Shown here piece by piece: positions 36,569-45,141 of a DNA stretch of 64,000 nucleotides. The notes under the pieces are model-generated. The model ran no database searches. It saw nothing but the letters and a program-made list of their open reading frames with translations, and was not told the DNA's origin. How positions within the stretch are numbered: position 1 is the stretch's first letter; each line of letters begins with the position of its first letter. The position numbers were made by a program, and so were the translations under genes. This DNA comes from Stenotrophomonas maltophilia (GTDB taxonomy: Bacteria; Pseudomonadota; Gammaproteobacteria; Xanthomonadales; Xanthomonadaceae): contig NZ_CP015612.1 of the NCBI RefSeq assembly GCF_002138415.1, positions 186,001-250,000 on the forward strand, given 5' to 3'.

Positions 36569-37240
36569 ATGCACAAGCCTTCGTTCCCCGTCGCCCCTGG
36601 CGAAACCGCCTGCCTCGAACTGGACGGCCCGGCCGGCCCGCTGGAAGTGGTCGTCGACCTGCCCAAGGCCGACGCGCCGGTGCAGCCGATCGTGGCCATC
36701 GTCTGCCATCCGCTGTCCACCGAGGGCGGCACCCTGCACAACAAGGTGGTCACCATGACCGCCACCACCCTGCGCGAGCTGGGCATCGCCACGGTGCGCT
36801 TCAACTTCCGCAGTGTTGGCGCGTCGGTCGGTGAGTTCGACCACGGCGTGGGCGAGCAGGATGACCTGAAGGCCGTCGCCGCCTGGGTGCGCAGCCAGCG
36901 TCCGGACGACCGCCTGTGGCTGGCCGGTTTCAGCTTCGGCTCGTTCGTGTCGCTGAAGGCCGCTGCCGCGCTGCAGCCGGAAGCGCTGATCTCGATCGCG
37001 CCGCCGGCCGGTCGCTGGGATTTCGATGGCATCGCACCGCCGGCGCGCTGGCTGGTGATCCAGGGCGAGCAGGACGAGATCGTCGACCCGCAGGCCGTCT
37101 ACCAGTGGCTGGACACGCTGGACTTCCCGCATGAGCTGGTGCGCATGCCCGAGACCACCCACTTCTTCCACCGCAAGCTGATCGACCTGCGCGGCGCGCT
37201 GACCCACGGCGTGAAACATTGGCTGGGCGCAGCGGCATGA
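36569..37240 (+). CDS. Alpha/beta hydrolase (CocE/NonD-like, COG2945)
   Basis: 223 residues of alpha/beta-hydrolase fold. The nucleophile elbow is GFSFGSF, and a histidine comes late in TTHFFH (near residue 193), as in the YfhR/COG2945 hydrolases; the Asp is in GEQDEIVDP. Substrate unknown, probably a small ester. The stop overlaps zapE by ATGA, so the two are translated together. Start at ATG 36569 (MHKPSFPVAPGE). Confidence 0.85.
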   Translation: MHKPSFPVAPGETACLELDGPAGPLEVVVDLPKADAPVQPIVAIVCHPLSTEGGTLHNKVVTMTATTLRELGIATVRFNFRSVGASVGEFDHGVGEQDDLKAVAAWVRSQRPDDRLWLAGFSFGSFVSLKAAAALQPEALISIAPPAGRWDFDGIAPPARWLVIQGEQDEIVDPQAVYQWLDTLDFPHELVRMPETTHFFHRKLIDLRGALTHGVKHWLGAAA

Positions 37241-38337
37241 GTGCAACCGAGTTGACCCCGTCGCAGCGGTACGCGGAAGGGGTCGCCCGTGGCGACTGGC
37301 AGAACGACCCGGCCCAGCATGCGGCGCTGGCCGAGCTGGACCGCATCCACCTGGGCCTGCTGGACAGTGCCGAGGACGGCTGGCTGGACCGCCTGTCCTC
37401 GTTCTGGAAAAAGCCCGAGCCGGTCAAGGGCCTGTACTTCTGGGGCGGCGTCGGCCGCGGCAAGACCTTCCTGGTCGACCTGTTCTACGACGGCCTGCCG
37501 ATCAAACAGAAGTACCGCACGCATTTCCACCGCTTCATGCGCAGCGTCCACGAGCGCCTGCGCGAGCACCAGGGGCAGAGCGACCCGCTGGCGAAGATCG
37601 CCCAGGAATGGCGCAGCAACCTGCGCGTGCTGGTGCTGGACGAGTTCTTCGTCACCGACATCGGTGATGCGATGCTGCTGGCGCGGCTGCTGGAGCGCCT
37701 GTTCGCCGAAGGCGTGACCCTGGTCACCACCTCCAACACCGCGGTGGAGAACCTGTACCTCAACGGCCTGCAGCGCGAGAGCTTCCTGCCGGCCATCGGC
37801 CTGCTGCAGCGCTTCTGCGTGGAGCTGTACGCCGAGGGCACCGAGGATTACCGGATGCGCGCGCTGACCCGCTCGCCGGTGTACCGCGCACCGCTGGCCG
37901 CCGACAGCGATGAATGGCTGGCCACGCGCTGGAACGAACTGAGTGGCGGCCAGCCGGCCAAGCCGGGCAACATCGAGATCGAGGGCCGCAAGATTGCGGT
38001 GCGTGGGCGCGGCAAGAGCATCGCCTGGTTCGATTTCGCCGCGTTGTGCGAGGGCCCGCGCGGGCCGTCGGACTACATCGAGATCGCCCACGAGTTCAAC
38101 ACCGTGCTGCTGGGCGGCATTCCTGCCTTCGATCGCCTGAACGAAGATGCCGCGCGCCGCTTCGTCAATCTGATCGACGAACTGTACGACCGCCACGTCA
38201 ACCTGGTCTGCACCGCCAGCACCTCGCCGATCGAGCTGTACACCGGCCAGCGCCTGCAGGGCGCGTTCGAGCGCACCGCCTCGCGCCTGATCGAGATGCA
38301 GAGCGCCGAGTATCTGGGTACCCCGCACCGGGCGTGA
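37237..38337 (+). CDS. zapE: ZapE, cell-division ATPase (AFG1-like)
   Basis: 366-residue P-loop ATPase. Walker A is GGVGRGKT near residue 70, Walker B is LVLDEFFVTDIGDA near 133. ZapE works at the Z-ring in low oxygen or stress and in E. coli also affects ubiquinone-biosynthesis proteins. The family signature RFV.LIDELYDRHVNLVCTA is seen near residue 306. Overlaps the hydrolase gene by ATGA. Confidence 0.92.
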   Translation: MSATELTPSQRYAEGVARGDWQNDPAQHAALAELDRIHLGLLDSAEDGWLDRLSSFWKKPEPVKGLYFWGGVGRGKTFLVDLFYDGLPIKQKYRTHFHRFMRSVHERLREHQGQSDPLAKIAQEWRSNLRVLVLDEFFVTDIGDAMLLARLLERLFAEGVTLVTTSNTAVENLYLNGLQRESFLPAIGLLQRFCVELYAEGTEDYRMRALTRSPVYRAPLAADSDEWLATRWNELSGGQPAKPGNIEIEGRKIAVRGRGKSIAWFDFAALCEGPRGPSDYIEIAHEFNTVLLGGIPAFDRLNEDAARRFVNLIDELYDRHVNLVCTASTSPIELYTGQRLQGAFERTASRLIEMQSAEYLGTPHRA

Positions 38338-38352
38338 GGGGTGCCGCCGTTT

Positions 38353-38376
38353 GTAGAGCCGAGCCCATGCTCGGCT
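38353..38376 (+). repeat. Single SMAG/REP-like palindrome
   Basis: GTAGAGCCGAGCCCATGCTCGGC, 15 bases after zapE. Confidence 0.7.
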
Positions 38377-38404
38377 GCTTCAAATATTCCGGTAGAGGTG
38401 ATTC

Positions 38405-38665
38405 ATGAGCCAGGAAATCGACAAGCACGTTGCGCGAGCCCTCGTTGACCTCGCCATATTTCTCGAGTTTTCGGCGGATGATGTAGTGGATCCCGATGCT
38501 GCAATCCAGCGGCTTGAACAATTGGCTTCCACGTTGCAAATGATGGACTTGGAGTCCCGATCATCGTTGTGCTCGCAGTTCAGAAGCATCGCAATGGACT
38601 ATTCAGATGAGCAGGCAGGCTTTGTGGAAAGCCTGGGCGAAGCGCTGGGGCTGATCGAGAAGTAG
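38405..38665 (+). CDS. Small acidic hypothetical protein
   Basis: 86 residues, all-helical by pattern, acidic, with no signal peptide or membrane segment; the middle AIQRLEQLASTLQMMDLESR is coiled-coil-like. Codon choice is visibly less GC-biased than in neighbours (many A/T third positions). A GAGGTG sequence before the ATG supports the start. I do not recognise it. It resembles short single-gene inserts seen between conserved genes and may be an immunity-like or accessory protein, but there is no evidence for that. Confidence 0.65.
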   Translation: MSQEIDKHVARALVDLAIFLEFSADDVVDPDAAIQRLEQLASTLQMMDLESRSSLCSQFRSIAMDYSDEQAGFVESLGEALGLIEK

Positions 38666-38711
38666 TCCACTCGGCTCCAAGGGTCCAGATTCTTCCGGTA
38701 TCCGGGCTGTC

Positions 38712-38773
38712 TGCCGGCCAGCGGCCGGCACTACTCCGCAGCGCCCCCCGGTAGTGCCGGCCGCTGGCCGGCA
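38712..38773 (+). repeat. Two SMAG/REP palindromes
   Basis: Copy ending CCGGCACTAC at 38712-38734 and an inverted copy starting GTAGTGCCGG at 38751-38773. Confidence 0.85.
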
Positions 38774-38785
38774 TCCACAGCGCAG

Positions 38786-39592
38786 CTATCTGCTTGGCGC
38801 CACCGCATCATCCTGCGGCTGCTCGCGCACGCTGGCCGCCACCTGCACGCCCTCACTGCGCTGGATCAGCCGCAGCGGCTGCCCCTGGTAGCGCACCTCC
38901 AGCGCGTCGTGGGCCTCGGCCACGGCGGCCACCAGCGGGCACAGCGCCTGCGCGCGGGCCTCGATGCGCTCGGCGCGGCCTTCCAGCTGCTGTTCCATCT
39001 GCGCGTCCAGGCGGTCGGCGCGTTCTTCCATCGCATCGCTGCGGCCGGTGAACACCTGCCACAGCACGCTGCGGGCGATGGACGCGGACAGCGACTCGGC
39101 CATGTCCTGCACCTTGGCCTCGAAGCCCGGCCCGAACACCGCCTGTTCCCAGTAGCCCTTGCCCAGCGTGCCGCCGATCCAGTCATCGGCCTGCCGGCGC
39201 AGGCGCCGGACCTTGCGGCTGTTGGCGGTGCCGGTGAGGCTCTCATAGACCCCGTCGAGCACGTCGAAGCTCAACCCGCTCACTTCATGGGCCAGCGCGG
39301 TGGCCGCCGGCATCAGCTGCCGCGCCCCGGCCTCCATCTGCCGCAGGCGGGCGGCGTCGGCCTCGCTGACCGGCACGACCGTGTCGTCCAGGCTCAGCAC
39401 GCCATCGTGGAACACCACCTCGTGCGGTGCCTGCGGGCCATGCCGCAGCCAGACGCCACCGCTGTCCACCAGCACGTCATAGTCGGTGTGGATACCGCAC
39501 TGGTCCGCGCGCAGCTTCGGGGTGTCAGCGGCAATTGCAGGTACGGTGACCACAGCAGCCAGCAGGACCAAGGCGGGTGCTGACAGGCGCAT
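38786..39592 (-). CDS. DUF2884 (YggN-like) periplasmic protein
   Basis: 268 residues with a Sec signal peptide (MRLSAPALVLLAAVVTVPAIAA). The body matches the DUF2884/YggN family in plan: an N-terminal beta part with two cysteines (DQCGIHTDYDVLVD), a long helical stretch, and late ARAQALCPLV. Function unknown. GGAAAGGA stands 7 bases before the ATG at 39592, deciding against the ATG at 39613. Convergent with the small acidic gene, divergent from nrdA. Confidence 0.78.
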   Translation of the reverse strand: MRLSAPALVLLAAVVTVPAIAADTPKLRADQCGIHTDYDVLVDSGGVWLRHGPQAPHEVVFHDGVLSLDDTVVPVSEADAARLRQMEAGARQLMPAATALAHEVSGLSFDVLDGVYESLTGTANSRKVRRLRRQADDWIGGTLGKGYWEQAVFGPGFEAKVQDMAESLSASIARSVLWQVFTGRSDAMEERADRLDAQMEQQLEGRAERIEARAQALCPLVAAVAEAHDALEVRYQGQPLRLIQRSEGVQVAASVREQPQDDAVAPSR

Positions 39593-39722
39593 GGTGGAAT
39601 CCTTTCCGGTCATTGCAGGACCCCAGCATCCCGCGTTCGGCAGGCGCCGTCACCCGCCGAAAGTCACTGCGCGATGGCGATTCGTCCGGCCATACCGGCT
39701 TTCCCACCGGCTGCCCACCACC

Positions 39723-39731
39723 TATCCACAG
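39723..39731 (+). promoter_or_regulatory. Candidate DnaA box upstream of nrdA
   Basis: CTATCCACA, one mismatch to the DnaA box TTATCCACA, about 200 bases upstream of the predicted nrdA promoter. In E. coli DnaA boxes regulate nrdAB. A single imperfect box is weak evidence. Confidence 0.35.
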
Positions 39732-39927
39732 GGTTGTCCCTAGCCAGTTTCATCACTGTCATGTGAAGCTGTCATTGTTCCGTTTTCGCGGTGCGTTGTA
39801 CCACCGCAATGACGCCTTTCGGGCTTGACTGCGCAGCCCGTTCCGGCAGGTCTGAAGCGTCTGATCCGGGCGCCGATGGCACGATCCTTGCGGCGCAAGG
39901 GATTGCCGAATTTCACTACATTTGGCG

Positions 39928-39960
39928 TTGACGGACCCCATTACCCCCACTATCTTGTGG
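39928..39960 (+). promoter_or_regulatory. nrdA promoter with a candidate NrdR box
   Basis: TTGACG (39928-39933), 17 bases, TATCTT (39951-39956). The -10 lies inside CCACTATCTTGTGG, which matches the NrdR-box consensus at 11 of 16 positions when set in a 16-base frame from 39945. A weaker relative (TTTCACTACATTTGG) lies about 34 bases upstream. The leader before the nrdA GTG is then about 180 bases. The 553-base gap from 39593 to 40145 shows no gene. Confidence 0.6.
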
Positions 39961-40145
39961 CCGTCGGTCGCAGCAACCCCAATTCCAGGGGGTGCCCGGG
40001 GTACCCATCCGCGATCGTCAACGGCAGTGGCAGGCGCAGGGTCTCATCCCCTGCGACGCCGTCCTGCCATCCTGGGCTGTCATGTCCCGGGCTGCGTCAC
40101 CCGATGCATCGAGCACCCACCAATCACGCCAAGAGGACACACGCC

Positions 40146-42548
40146 GTGACCACCGAATCCAGCGCCACCATCGAGAAGGAAAGCGAATTCCTGTTGACGT
40201 CGCCGCCGACGGCCAACGCGATGAGTGTGACCAAGCGCAATGGCACGACCGAACTGGTGGACCTGAACAAGATCGTGCGCGCGGTGCAGCGTTCCTCCGA
40301 AGGCCTGCACGCCGTCGATCCGATGCGCGTGGCCACCCGCACCATTTCCGGTCTGTACAACGGCGCCACCACCCGCGAGCTGGACGAACTCTCCATCCGC
40401 ACCGCCGCCCTGCTGATCGGTGAAGAGCCCGAGTACGGCCGCCTGGCTGCGCGCCTGCTGGCCAACTACATCGCCAAGGAAGTCTCGGGCCAGGAAATCT
40501 ATGCCTTCTCGCAGTCGGTCAGCCGTGGCCACGAAGTGGGCCTGATCAACGACCGCCTGCTGAACTTCGTGCAGACCAACGCGCGCAAGCTCAACGATGC
40601 CATCGACATCTCGCTGGACCTGAACTTCGATTACTTCGGCCTGCGCACCCTGTACGACCGTTACCTGCTGCGCCACCCGCACACCCGCAAGGTGATCGAG
40701 ACCCCGCAGCAGTTCTTCCTGCGCATCGCCAGCGCGCTGAGCGAGGACGTGTCCGAGACCCTGGCGCTGTACAAGCGCATGGGCAACCTGGACTACCTGC
40801 CGTCCAGCCCGACCCTGTTCAATTCCGGCACCACCCACGAGCAGCTGTCCTCGTGCTTCCTGCTGGATTCGCCGCAGGACTCGCTGGAGTCGATCTATTC
40901 CAAGTACGGCGACATCGCCCAGCTGTCGAAGTTCTCCGGCGGCATCGGCGTCAGCTACACCCGCGTGCGTTCGCGTGGTTCGCTGATCAAGTCGACCAAC
41001 GGCCACTCCAACGGCATCGTGCCGTGGCTGAAGACCATGGATTCGTCCGTGGCCGCGGTGAACCAGGGCGGCAAGCGCAAGGGCGCAGCCTGCGTCTACC
41101 TGGAAACCTGGCACGCCGACGTCGAGGACTTCCTCGAGCTGCGTGACAACACTGGTGACGAAGCCCGCCGTGCGCACAACCTGAACCTGGCCAACTGGGT
41201 GCCGGACCTGTTCATGAAGCGCGTCGAAGCCGACCAGGAATGGTCGCTGTTCGATCCGCGCGTCGTGCCGGAGTTCACCGACCTGTTCGGCGAAGCCTTC
41301 GAGCAGGCCTACCTGCAGGCCGAAGCCCAGGGCAAGGCCAACCGCACCATCTCCGCGCGCAAGCTGTACGCCCGCATGATGCGTACGCTGGCCGAGACCG
41401 GCAACGGCTGGATGACCTTCAAGGACAAGTGCAACCGCGCCAGCAACCAGACCCTGCGTCCGGGCAACGTGATCCACCTGTCCAACCTGTGCACCGAAAT
41501 CCTGGAAGTCACTTCCAACGATGAAACCGCGGTGTGCAACCTGGGTTCGATCAACCTGGGCAACCACTTCGACGAGCACAACGAGTTCGACTTCGAGAAG
41601 CTGGCCGAGACCGTGCGCCTGGCCGTGCGCCAGCTCGATCGCGTCATCGACCTGAACTTCTACCCGATCGAAACCGCCCGCCGCGCCAACCTGCGCTGGC
41701 GTCCGGTCGGCCTGGGCTGCATGGGCCTGCAGGACGTGTTCTTCCGCAAGCGCCTGCCGTTCGACAGCGCCGAAGCCCGTGCCCTGTCGAAGAAGATTGC
41801 CGAAGTGATCTACTTCCACGCGCTGGAAACCTCCTGCGAGCTGGCCCAGGAGCGTGGCAAGCACCCATCGTTCAACGACACCCGCGCCGCCGGTGGCGAA
41901 CTGCAGTTCGACGCCTGGAACGTGGTGCCGGAAGACACCGCACGCTGGGATGCCCTGCGCGCCCGCATCAAGGAACACGGCCTGCGCAACTCGCTGATGA
42001 TCGCGATTGCACCGACCGCGACCATCGCCTCGATCGCCGGTTGCTACGAGTGCGTCGAGCCGCAGGTGTCCAACCTGTTCAAGCGCGAGACCCTGTCCGG
42101 TGACTTCCTGCAGGTCAACCGCTACCTGGTGAACGAGCTGAAGAAGCTGGGCCTGTGGACCGCCGACATGCGTGACGCCATCAAGCTGGCCGAAGGCTCC
42201 ATCGCCGGCGTGGCACAGATTCCGGAAACGCTGCGCGAGGTCTACCGCACCGCGTGGGAACTGCCGATGCGTTCGCTGATCGACATGGCCGCCGAGCGTG
42301 GTGCCTTCATCGACCAGTCGGCCTCGCTCAACCTGTTCATGGAAAGCCCGAACATCGGCGCGATGTCCTCCATGTACATGTACGCCTGGAAGCAGGGCAT
42401 CAAGACCACCTACTACCTGCGTTCGCGCCCGGCCACCAAGATCGCCAAGACCACGGTCAGTGCTGCGGCCCCGGCCAAGGTGTTCAGCCCGGACGAAGCC
42501 ATCGCCTGCTCGCTGGAAAACCCGGAAGCCTGCGAGGCCTGCCAGTAA
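40146..42548 (+). CDS. nrdA: Class Ia ribonucleotide reductase, alpha subunit
   Basis: 800 residues. An N-terminal ATP-cone (SVTKRNGTTELVDLNKIVRAV, residues about 26-115) gives allosteric on/off control. Catalytic domain: SSCFLLDSPQDSLESIY with the redox Cys, GGIGVSYTRVRSRGS, NLCTEIL with the radical Cys, and AVCNLGSINL. The C-terminal end CSLENPEACEACQ carries the reducing cysteine pair. It makes deoxyribonucleotides with NrdB. The start is GTG 40146, behind AAGAGGA at 9 bases; the open frame further up is non-coding leader. Confidence 0.95.
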   Translation: MTTESSATIEKESEFLLTSPPTANAMSVTKRNGTTELVDLNKIVRAVQRSSEGLHAVDPMRVATRTISGLYNGATTRELDELSIRTAALLIGEEPEYGRLAARLLANYIAKEVSGQEIYAFSQSVSRGHEVGLINDRLLNFVQTNARKLNDAIDISLDLNFDYFGLRTLYDRYLLRHPHTRKVIETPQQFFLRIASALSEDVSETLALYKRMGNLDYLPSSPTLFNSGTTHEQLSSCFLLDSPQDSLESIYSKYGDIAQLSKFSGGIGVSYTRVRSRGSLIKSTNGHSNGIVPWLKTMDSSVAAVNQGGKRKGAACVYLETWHADVEDFLELRDNTGDEARRAHNLNLANWVPDLFMKRVEADQEWSLFDPRVVPEFTDLFGEAFEQAYLQAEAQGKANRTISARKLYARMMRTLAETGNGWMTFKDKCNRASNQTLRPGNVIHLSNLCTEILEVTSNDETAVCNLGSINLGNHFDEHNEFDFEKLAETVRLAVRQLDRVIDLNFYPIETARRANLRWRPVGLGCMGLQDVFFRKRLPFDSAEARALSKKIAEVIYFHALETSCELAQERGKHPSFNDTRAAGGELQFDAWNVVPEDTARWDALRARIKEHGLRNSLMIAIAPTATIASIAGCYECVEPQVSNLFKRETLSGDFLQVNRYLVNELKKLGLWTADMRDAIKLAEGSIAGVAQIPETLREVYRTAWELPMRSLIDMAAERGAFIDQSASLNLFMESPNIGAMSSMYMYAWKQGIKTTYYLRSRPATKIAKTTVSAAAPAKVFSPDEAIACSLENPEACEACQ

Positions 42549-42556
42549 AACCGCGC

Positions 42557-42661
42557 GGTGGGTGCCGACCGTTGGTCGGCACTCGACACCTCGCACCTGT
42601 AGAGCCGAGCCATGCTCGGCTGCGGAAAAACACCCACGGTAGCGCCGGGCCATGCCCGGCG
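42557..42661 (+). repeat. Three REP-like palindromes between nrdA and nrdB
   Basis: GTGCCGACCGTTGGTCGGCAC, GTAGAGCCGAGCCATGCTCGGC and GTAGCGCCGGGCCATGCCCGGCGG in succession. They sit inside an operon, so they may tune the nrdA:nrdB mRNA ratio by stabilising the upstream message. Confidence 0.8.
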
Positions 42662-42689
42662 GCTCACCCAGGAATTCAAGGAAACACCC

Positions 42690-43709
42690 ATGGCCGACAA
42701 GCCCAAGCAGATGTTGCTCGATCCCGGTTTTGAACTGACCCTGCGCCCGATGCGCTACCCGCAGTTCTATGACATGTACCGGAACGCGATCAAGAACACC
42801 TGGACGGTGGAAGAGATCAACTTCCAGATCGACATCACCGACCTGCACAGCAAGATGTCGCCGGGCGAGCGTCACCTGATCCACCGCCTGGTCGCGTTCT
42901 TCGCCACCGGCGACTCGATCGTGTCCAACAACCTGGTGCTGAACCTGTACCAGCACCTCAATGCGCCGGAAGCGCGCATGTACCTGTCGCGCCAGCTGTA
43001 TGAAGAAGCGCTGCACGTGCAGTTCTACCTGACCCTGCTGGACAACTACCTGCCGGATCCGGAAGAGCGCGCCAAGGCGTTCTCGGCGGTGGAGAACATC
43101 GACTCGATCAAGAAGAAGGCCGATTTCTGCTTCAAGTGGATCGACTCGATCCAGAGCCTGACCCGCATCGAGACCCGCGAACAGCGCCGCCAGTTCCTGC
43201 TCAACCAGATCTGCTTCGCTGCCTGCATCGAAGGCCTGTTCTTCTTCGCGGCCTTTGCCTACGTGTACTACTTCCGTTCGCGCGGCCTGCTGCCGGGCCT
43301 GGCCTCGGGCACCAACTGGGTGTTCCGCGACGAGAGCGCGCACATGGAGTTCGCGTTCGAGTCGGTGCGCGTGGTGCGTGAGGAAGAACCGGACCTGTTC
43401 GACGAAGAGATGAAGCAGCAGGTCTACGACATGCTGGCCGAAGCCATCGAATGCGAAGTGCAGTTCGCCGAGGACGTGCTGTCCGGCGGCGTGGCCGGCA
43501 TCTCGACCCGCGACATGCGCCAGTACCTGCAGCACTGTGCCGACCAGCACTTCGCCAAGCTGGGCATGGAAAAGAAGTACAACGTGCGCAACCCGCTGCC
43601 GTTCATGGAACTGCAGGATGTGCAGGAACTGACCAACTTCTTCGAACGCCGCGTCTCGGCCTACCAGGTCGGCGTGCAGGGCGAAGTCGCCTTCGACATG
43701 AACTTCTGA
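42690..43709 (+). CDS. nrdB: Class Ia ribonucleotide reductase, beta subunit
   Basis: 339-residue diiron/tyrosyl-radical protein. The core helix EEALHVQFYLTLL has the iron ligands Glu and His and, four residues after that His, the radical Tyr (E..H...Y spacing as in E. coli). The second helix pair gives ACIEGLFFFAAFAYVYYF and FRDESAHMEFAFE. So it is a normal tyrosine-radical enzyme, not the Phe-type class Ic. AAGGAAAC precedes the ATG at 42690. It ends with a strong terminator. Confidence 0.95.
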   Translation: MADKPKQMLLDPGFELTLRPMRYPQFYDMYRNAIKNTWTVEEINFQIDITDLHSKMSPGERHLIHRLVAFFATGDSIVSNNLVLNLYQHLNAPEARMYLSRQLYEEALHVQFYLTLLDNYLPDPEERAKAFSAVENIDSIKKKADFCFKWIDSIQSLTRIETREQRRQFLLNQICFAACIEGLFFFAAFAYVYYFRSRGLLPGLASGTNWVFRDESAHMEFAFESVRVVREEEPDLFDEEMKQQVYDMLAEAIECEVQFAEDVLSGGVAGISTRDMRQYLQHCADQHFAKLGMEKKYNVRNPLPFMELQDVQELTNFFERRVSAYQVGVQGEVAFDMNF

Positions 43710-43738
43710 TCGGAGCGGTCAGGCCTGTCGCAACGAAG

Positions 43739-43764
43739 AACCCCGGCCAACGCCGGGGTTTTTT
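43739..43764 (+). terminator. Rho-independent terminator of nrdAB
   Basis: Stem AACCCCGGC / GCCGGGGTT with loop CAAC, then TTTTTT. Confidence 0.92.
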
Positions 43765-43768
43765 GTTG

Positions 43769-43895
43769 GTAGCGCCGGGCCATGCCCGGCGGAGCCTGCC
43801 TGGTGCTACCGGCCGTCATGCTGCACGTGGCCTTTGTAGAGTCGAGCTTGCTCGACTGCCGTTCGCGCAAAGCAGTCGAGCAAGCTCGACTCTAC
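43769..43895 (+). repeat. SMAG/REP palindrome group
   Basis: GTAGCGCCGGGCCATGCCCGGCG at about 43770, then GTAGAGTCGAGCTTGCTCGAC at about 43836 and its inverted copy ending CGACTCTAC at 43895. Confidence 0.8.
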
Positions 43896-43897
43896 AA

Positions 43898-44533
43898 TCA
43901 GCGTCGCCCTTCCACCGCCATGCGCACCGCCAGCCCGGCCAGCACCGTGCCCATCAGCCAGCGCTGCACCACCTGCCAGGTCGGGCGCGCGGCCAGGAAA
44001 CCGGCGATGCTGCCAGCGGTCAGCGCAATCATGCCGTTCACGGTCACACTCACCGCGATCTGGGTGGAGCCCAGCACGATCGACTGCATCAGCACACTGC
44101 CCTCGCCGTCCGGATGCAGGAACTGCGGCAGCAGCGACAGGTACATCACCGCCACTTTCGGGTTCAACAGATTGGTCAGGAAGCCCATCGTGAACAGCTT
44201 GCGCGGGCTGTCCTGCGGTAGTTCGCGAACGGCGAACGGCGAACGGCCGCCGGGCTTGAGCGCCTGCCAGGCCAGGTACAGCAGGTACAGCGCGCCACCG
44301 ATGCGCAGCGCGTCGTAGGCGAACGGTACGGTCATCAGAAGGGCGGTGATGCCCAGTGCCGCACACAGCATGTAGAACATGAAGCCCAGCGCCACCCCGC
44401 CCAGCGAGATCAGGCCTGCCATCGGCCCCTGGCAGATCGAGCGTGAGATCAGATAGATCATGTTCGGTCCGGGCGTGAGCACCATGGCCAGTGAAACCAG
44501 CGCGAAGGCCAGCAGGTCGGAAGTGGCGGGCAT
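43898..44533 (-). CDS. LysE/RhtB-family amino-acid exporter
   Basis: 211 residues, six membrane helices. The LysE-family hallmarks are present: MVLTPGPNMIYLISRSICQGPMAGLISLGGVALG near residues 15-50, GGALYLLYLAWQALKPGG, and GFLTNLLNPKVAVMYLSLLPQFL. It likely exports amino acids or homoserine-lactone-like compounds. CAGGA precedes the ATG at 44533; the longer reading to 44641 adds Arg/Gly-rich residues and was rejected. Divergent from the thioesterase gene. Confidence 0.88.
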   Translation of the reverse strand: MPATSDLLAFALVSLAMVLTPGPNMIYLISRSICQGPMAGLISLGGVALGFMFYMLCAALGITALLMTVPFAYDALRIGGALYLLYLAWQALKPGGRSPFAVRELPQDSPRKLFTMGFLTNLLNPKVAVMYLSLLPQFLHPDGEGSVLMQSIVLGSTQIAVSVTVNGMIALTAGSIAGFLAARPTWQVVQRWLMGTVLAGLAVRMAVEGRR

Positions 44534-44684
44534 GGGCGGTCCTGGCAGTGGGCGTGGCGCAGTGTAACGCCTGCCGCAGGCGCGGCCTGCGCAGGCACCG
44601 CTGCCGGGTGACCGTTGCACGTGCATTCCGATGGCCATCACGCCGGTCGCTTAGAATCCGCAGCACCCCACACCGAAGCCCCCC

Positions 44685-45086
44685 ATGACCCCTATCCCCG
44701 AGACCGTGCCGCCCACCGAAGTGCGCATGGCCGAAATCGTCTTTCCCAACCACACCAACCACCTTGGCACCCTGTTCGGTGGCCAGGCGCTGGCGTGGAT
44801 GGACAAGGCCGCCTTCCTGGCCGCCGCCCGTTACTCGCGCCGCACCGTGGTGACCGCGCGCAGCGACCAGGTCGACTTCAAGCTGCCGATCCGCATCGGC
44901 CAGATGGTCGAGACCATTGGCCGCATCGTCGAAGTCGGCCGCAGCTCGATGAAGGTGGAGGTGGAACTGGTCGCCGAGGACCTGCACAGCGGCGAGCGCA
45001 AGCTGTGTACCCGCGGCCACTTCGTGATGATCGCGCTGGACGAGGAAGGCCACCCGATCGCGGTACCGCCGCTGCCGGCGGCCTGA
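44685..45086 (+). CDS. Acyl-CoA thioesterase (YciA-like hotdog)
   Basis: 133 residues of hotdog fold. The catalytic helix region NHTNHLGTLFGGQALAWMD, with the conserved Asn/His and Asp, matches YciA and the acyl-CoA hydrolase group. It would hydrolyse short- to long-chain acyl-CoA in the cytoplasm. The next gene begins 55 bases on and may be co-transcribed. Confidence 0.88.
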   Translation: MTPIPETVPPTEVRMAEIVFPNHTNHLGTLFGGQALAWMDKAAFLAAARYSRRTVVTARSDQVDFKLPIRIGQMVETIGRIVEVGRSSMKVEVELVAEDLHSGERKLCTRGHFVMIALDEEGHPIAVPPLPAA

Positions 45087-45141
45087 CCCGGCCAACGGAC
45101 CGGCGCTTGCGGGGGCGCCACCGCGCCCCCATCTGGCAGCC

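Noticed and set aside
39825..40145. An N-terminal extension of NrdA by 107 residues
   Set aside because: It crosses the predicted promoter and lacks conservation with the ATP-cone start; GTG 40146 has a good ribosome binding site.
40080..43550. A ~1150-codon minus-strand open frame opposite nrdA and nrdB
   Set aside because: The nrdAB coding sequences are complete and conserved; the antisense frame has only low-complexity His/Gln/Val-rich content.
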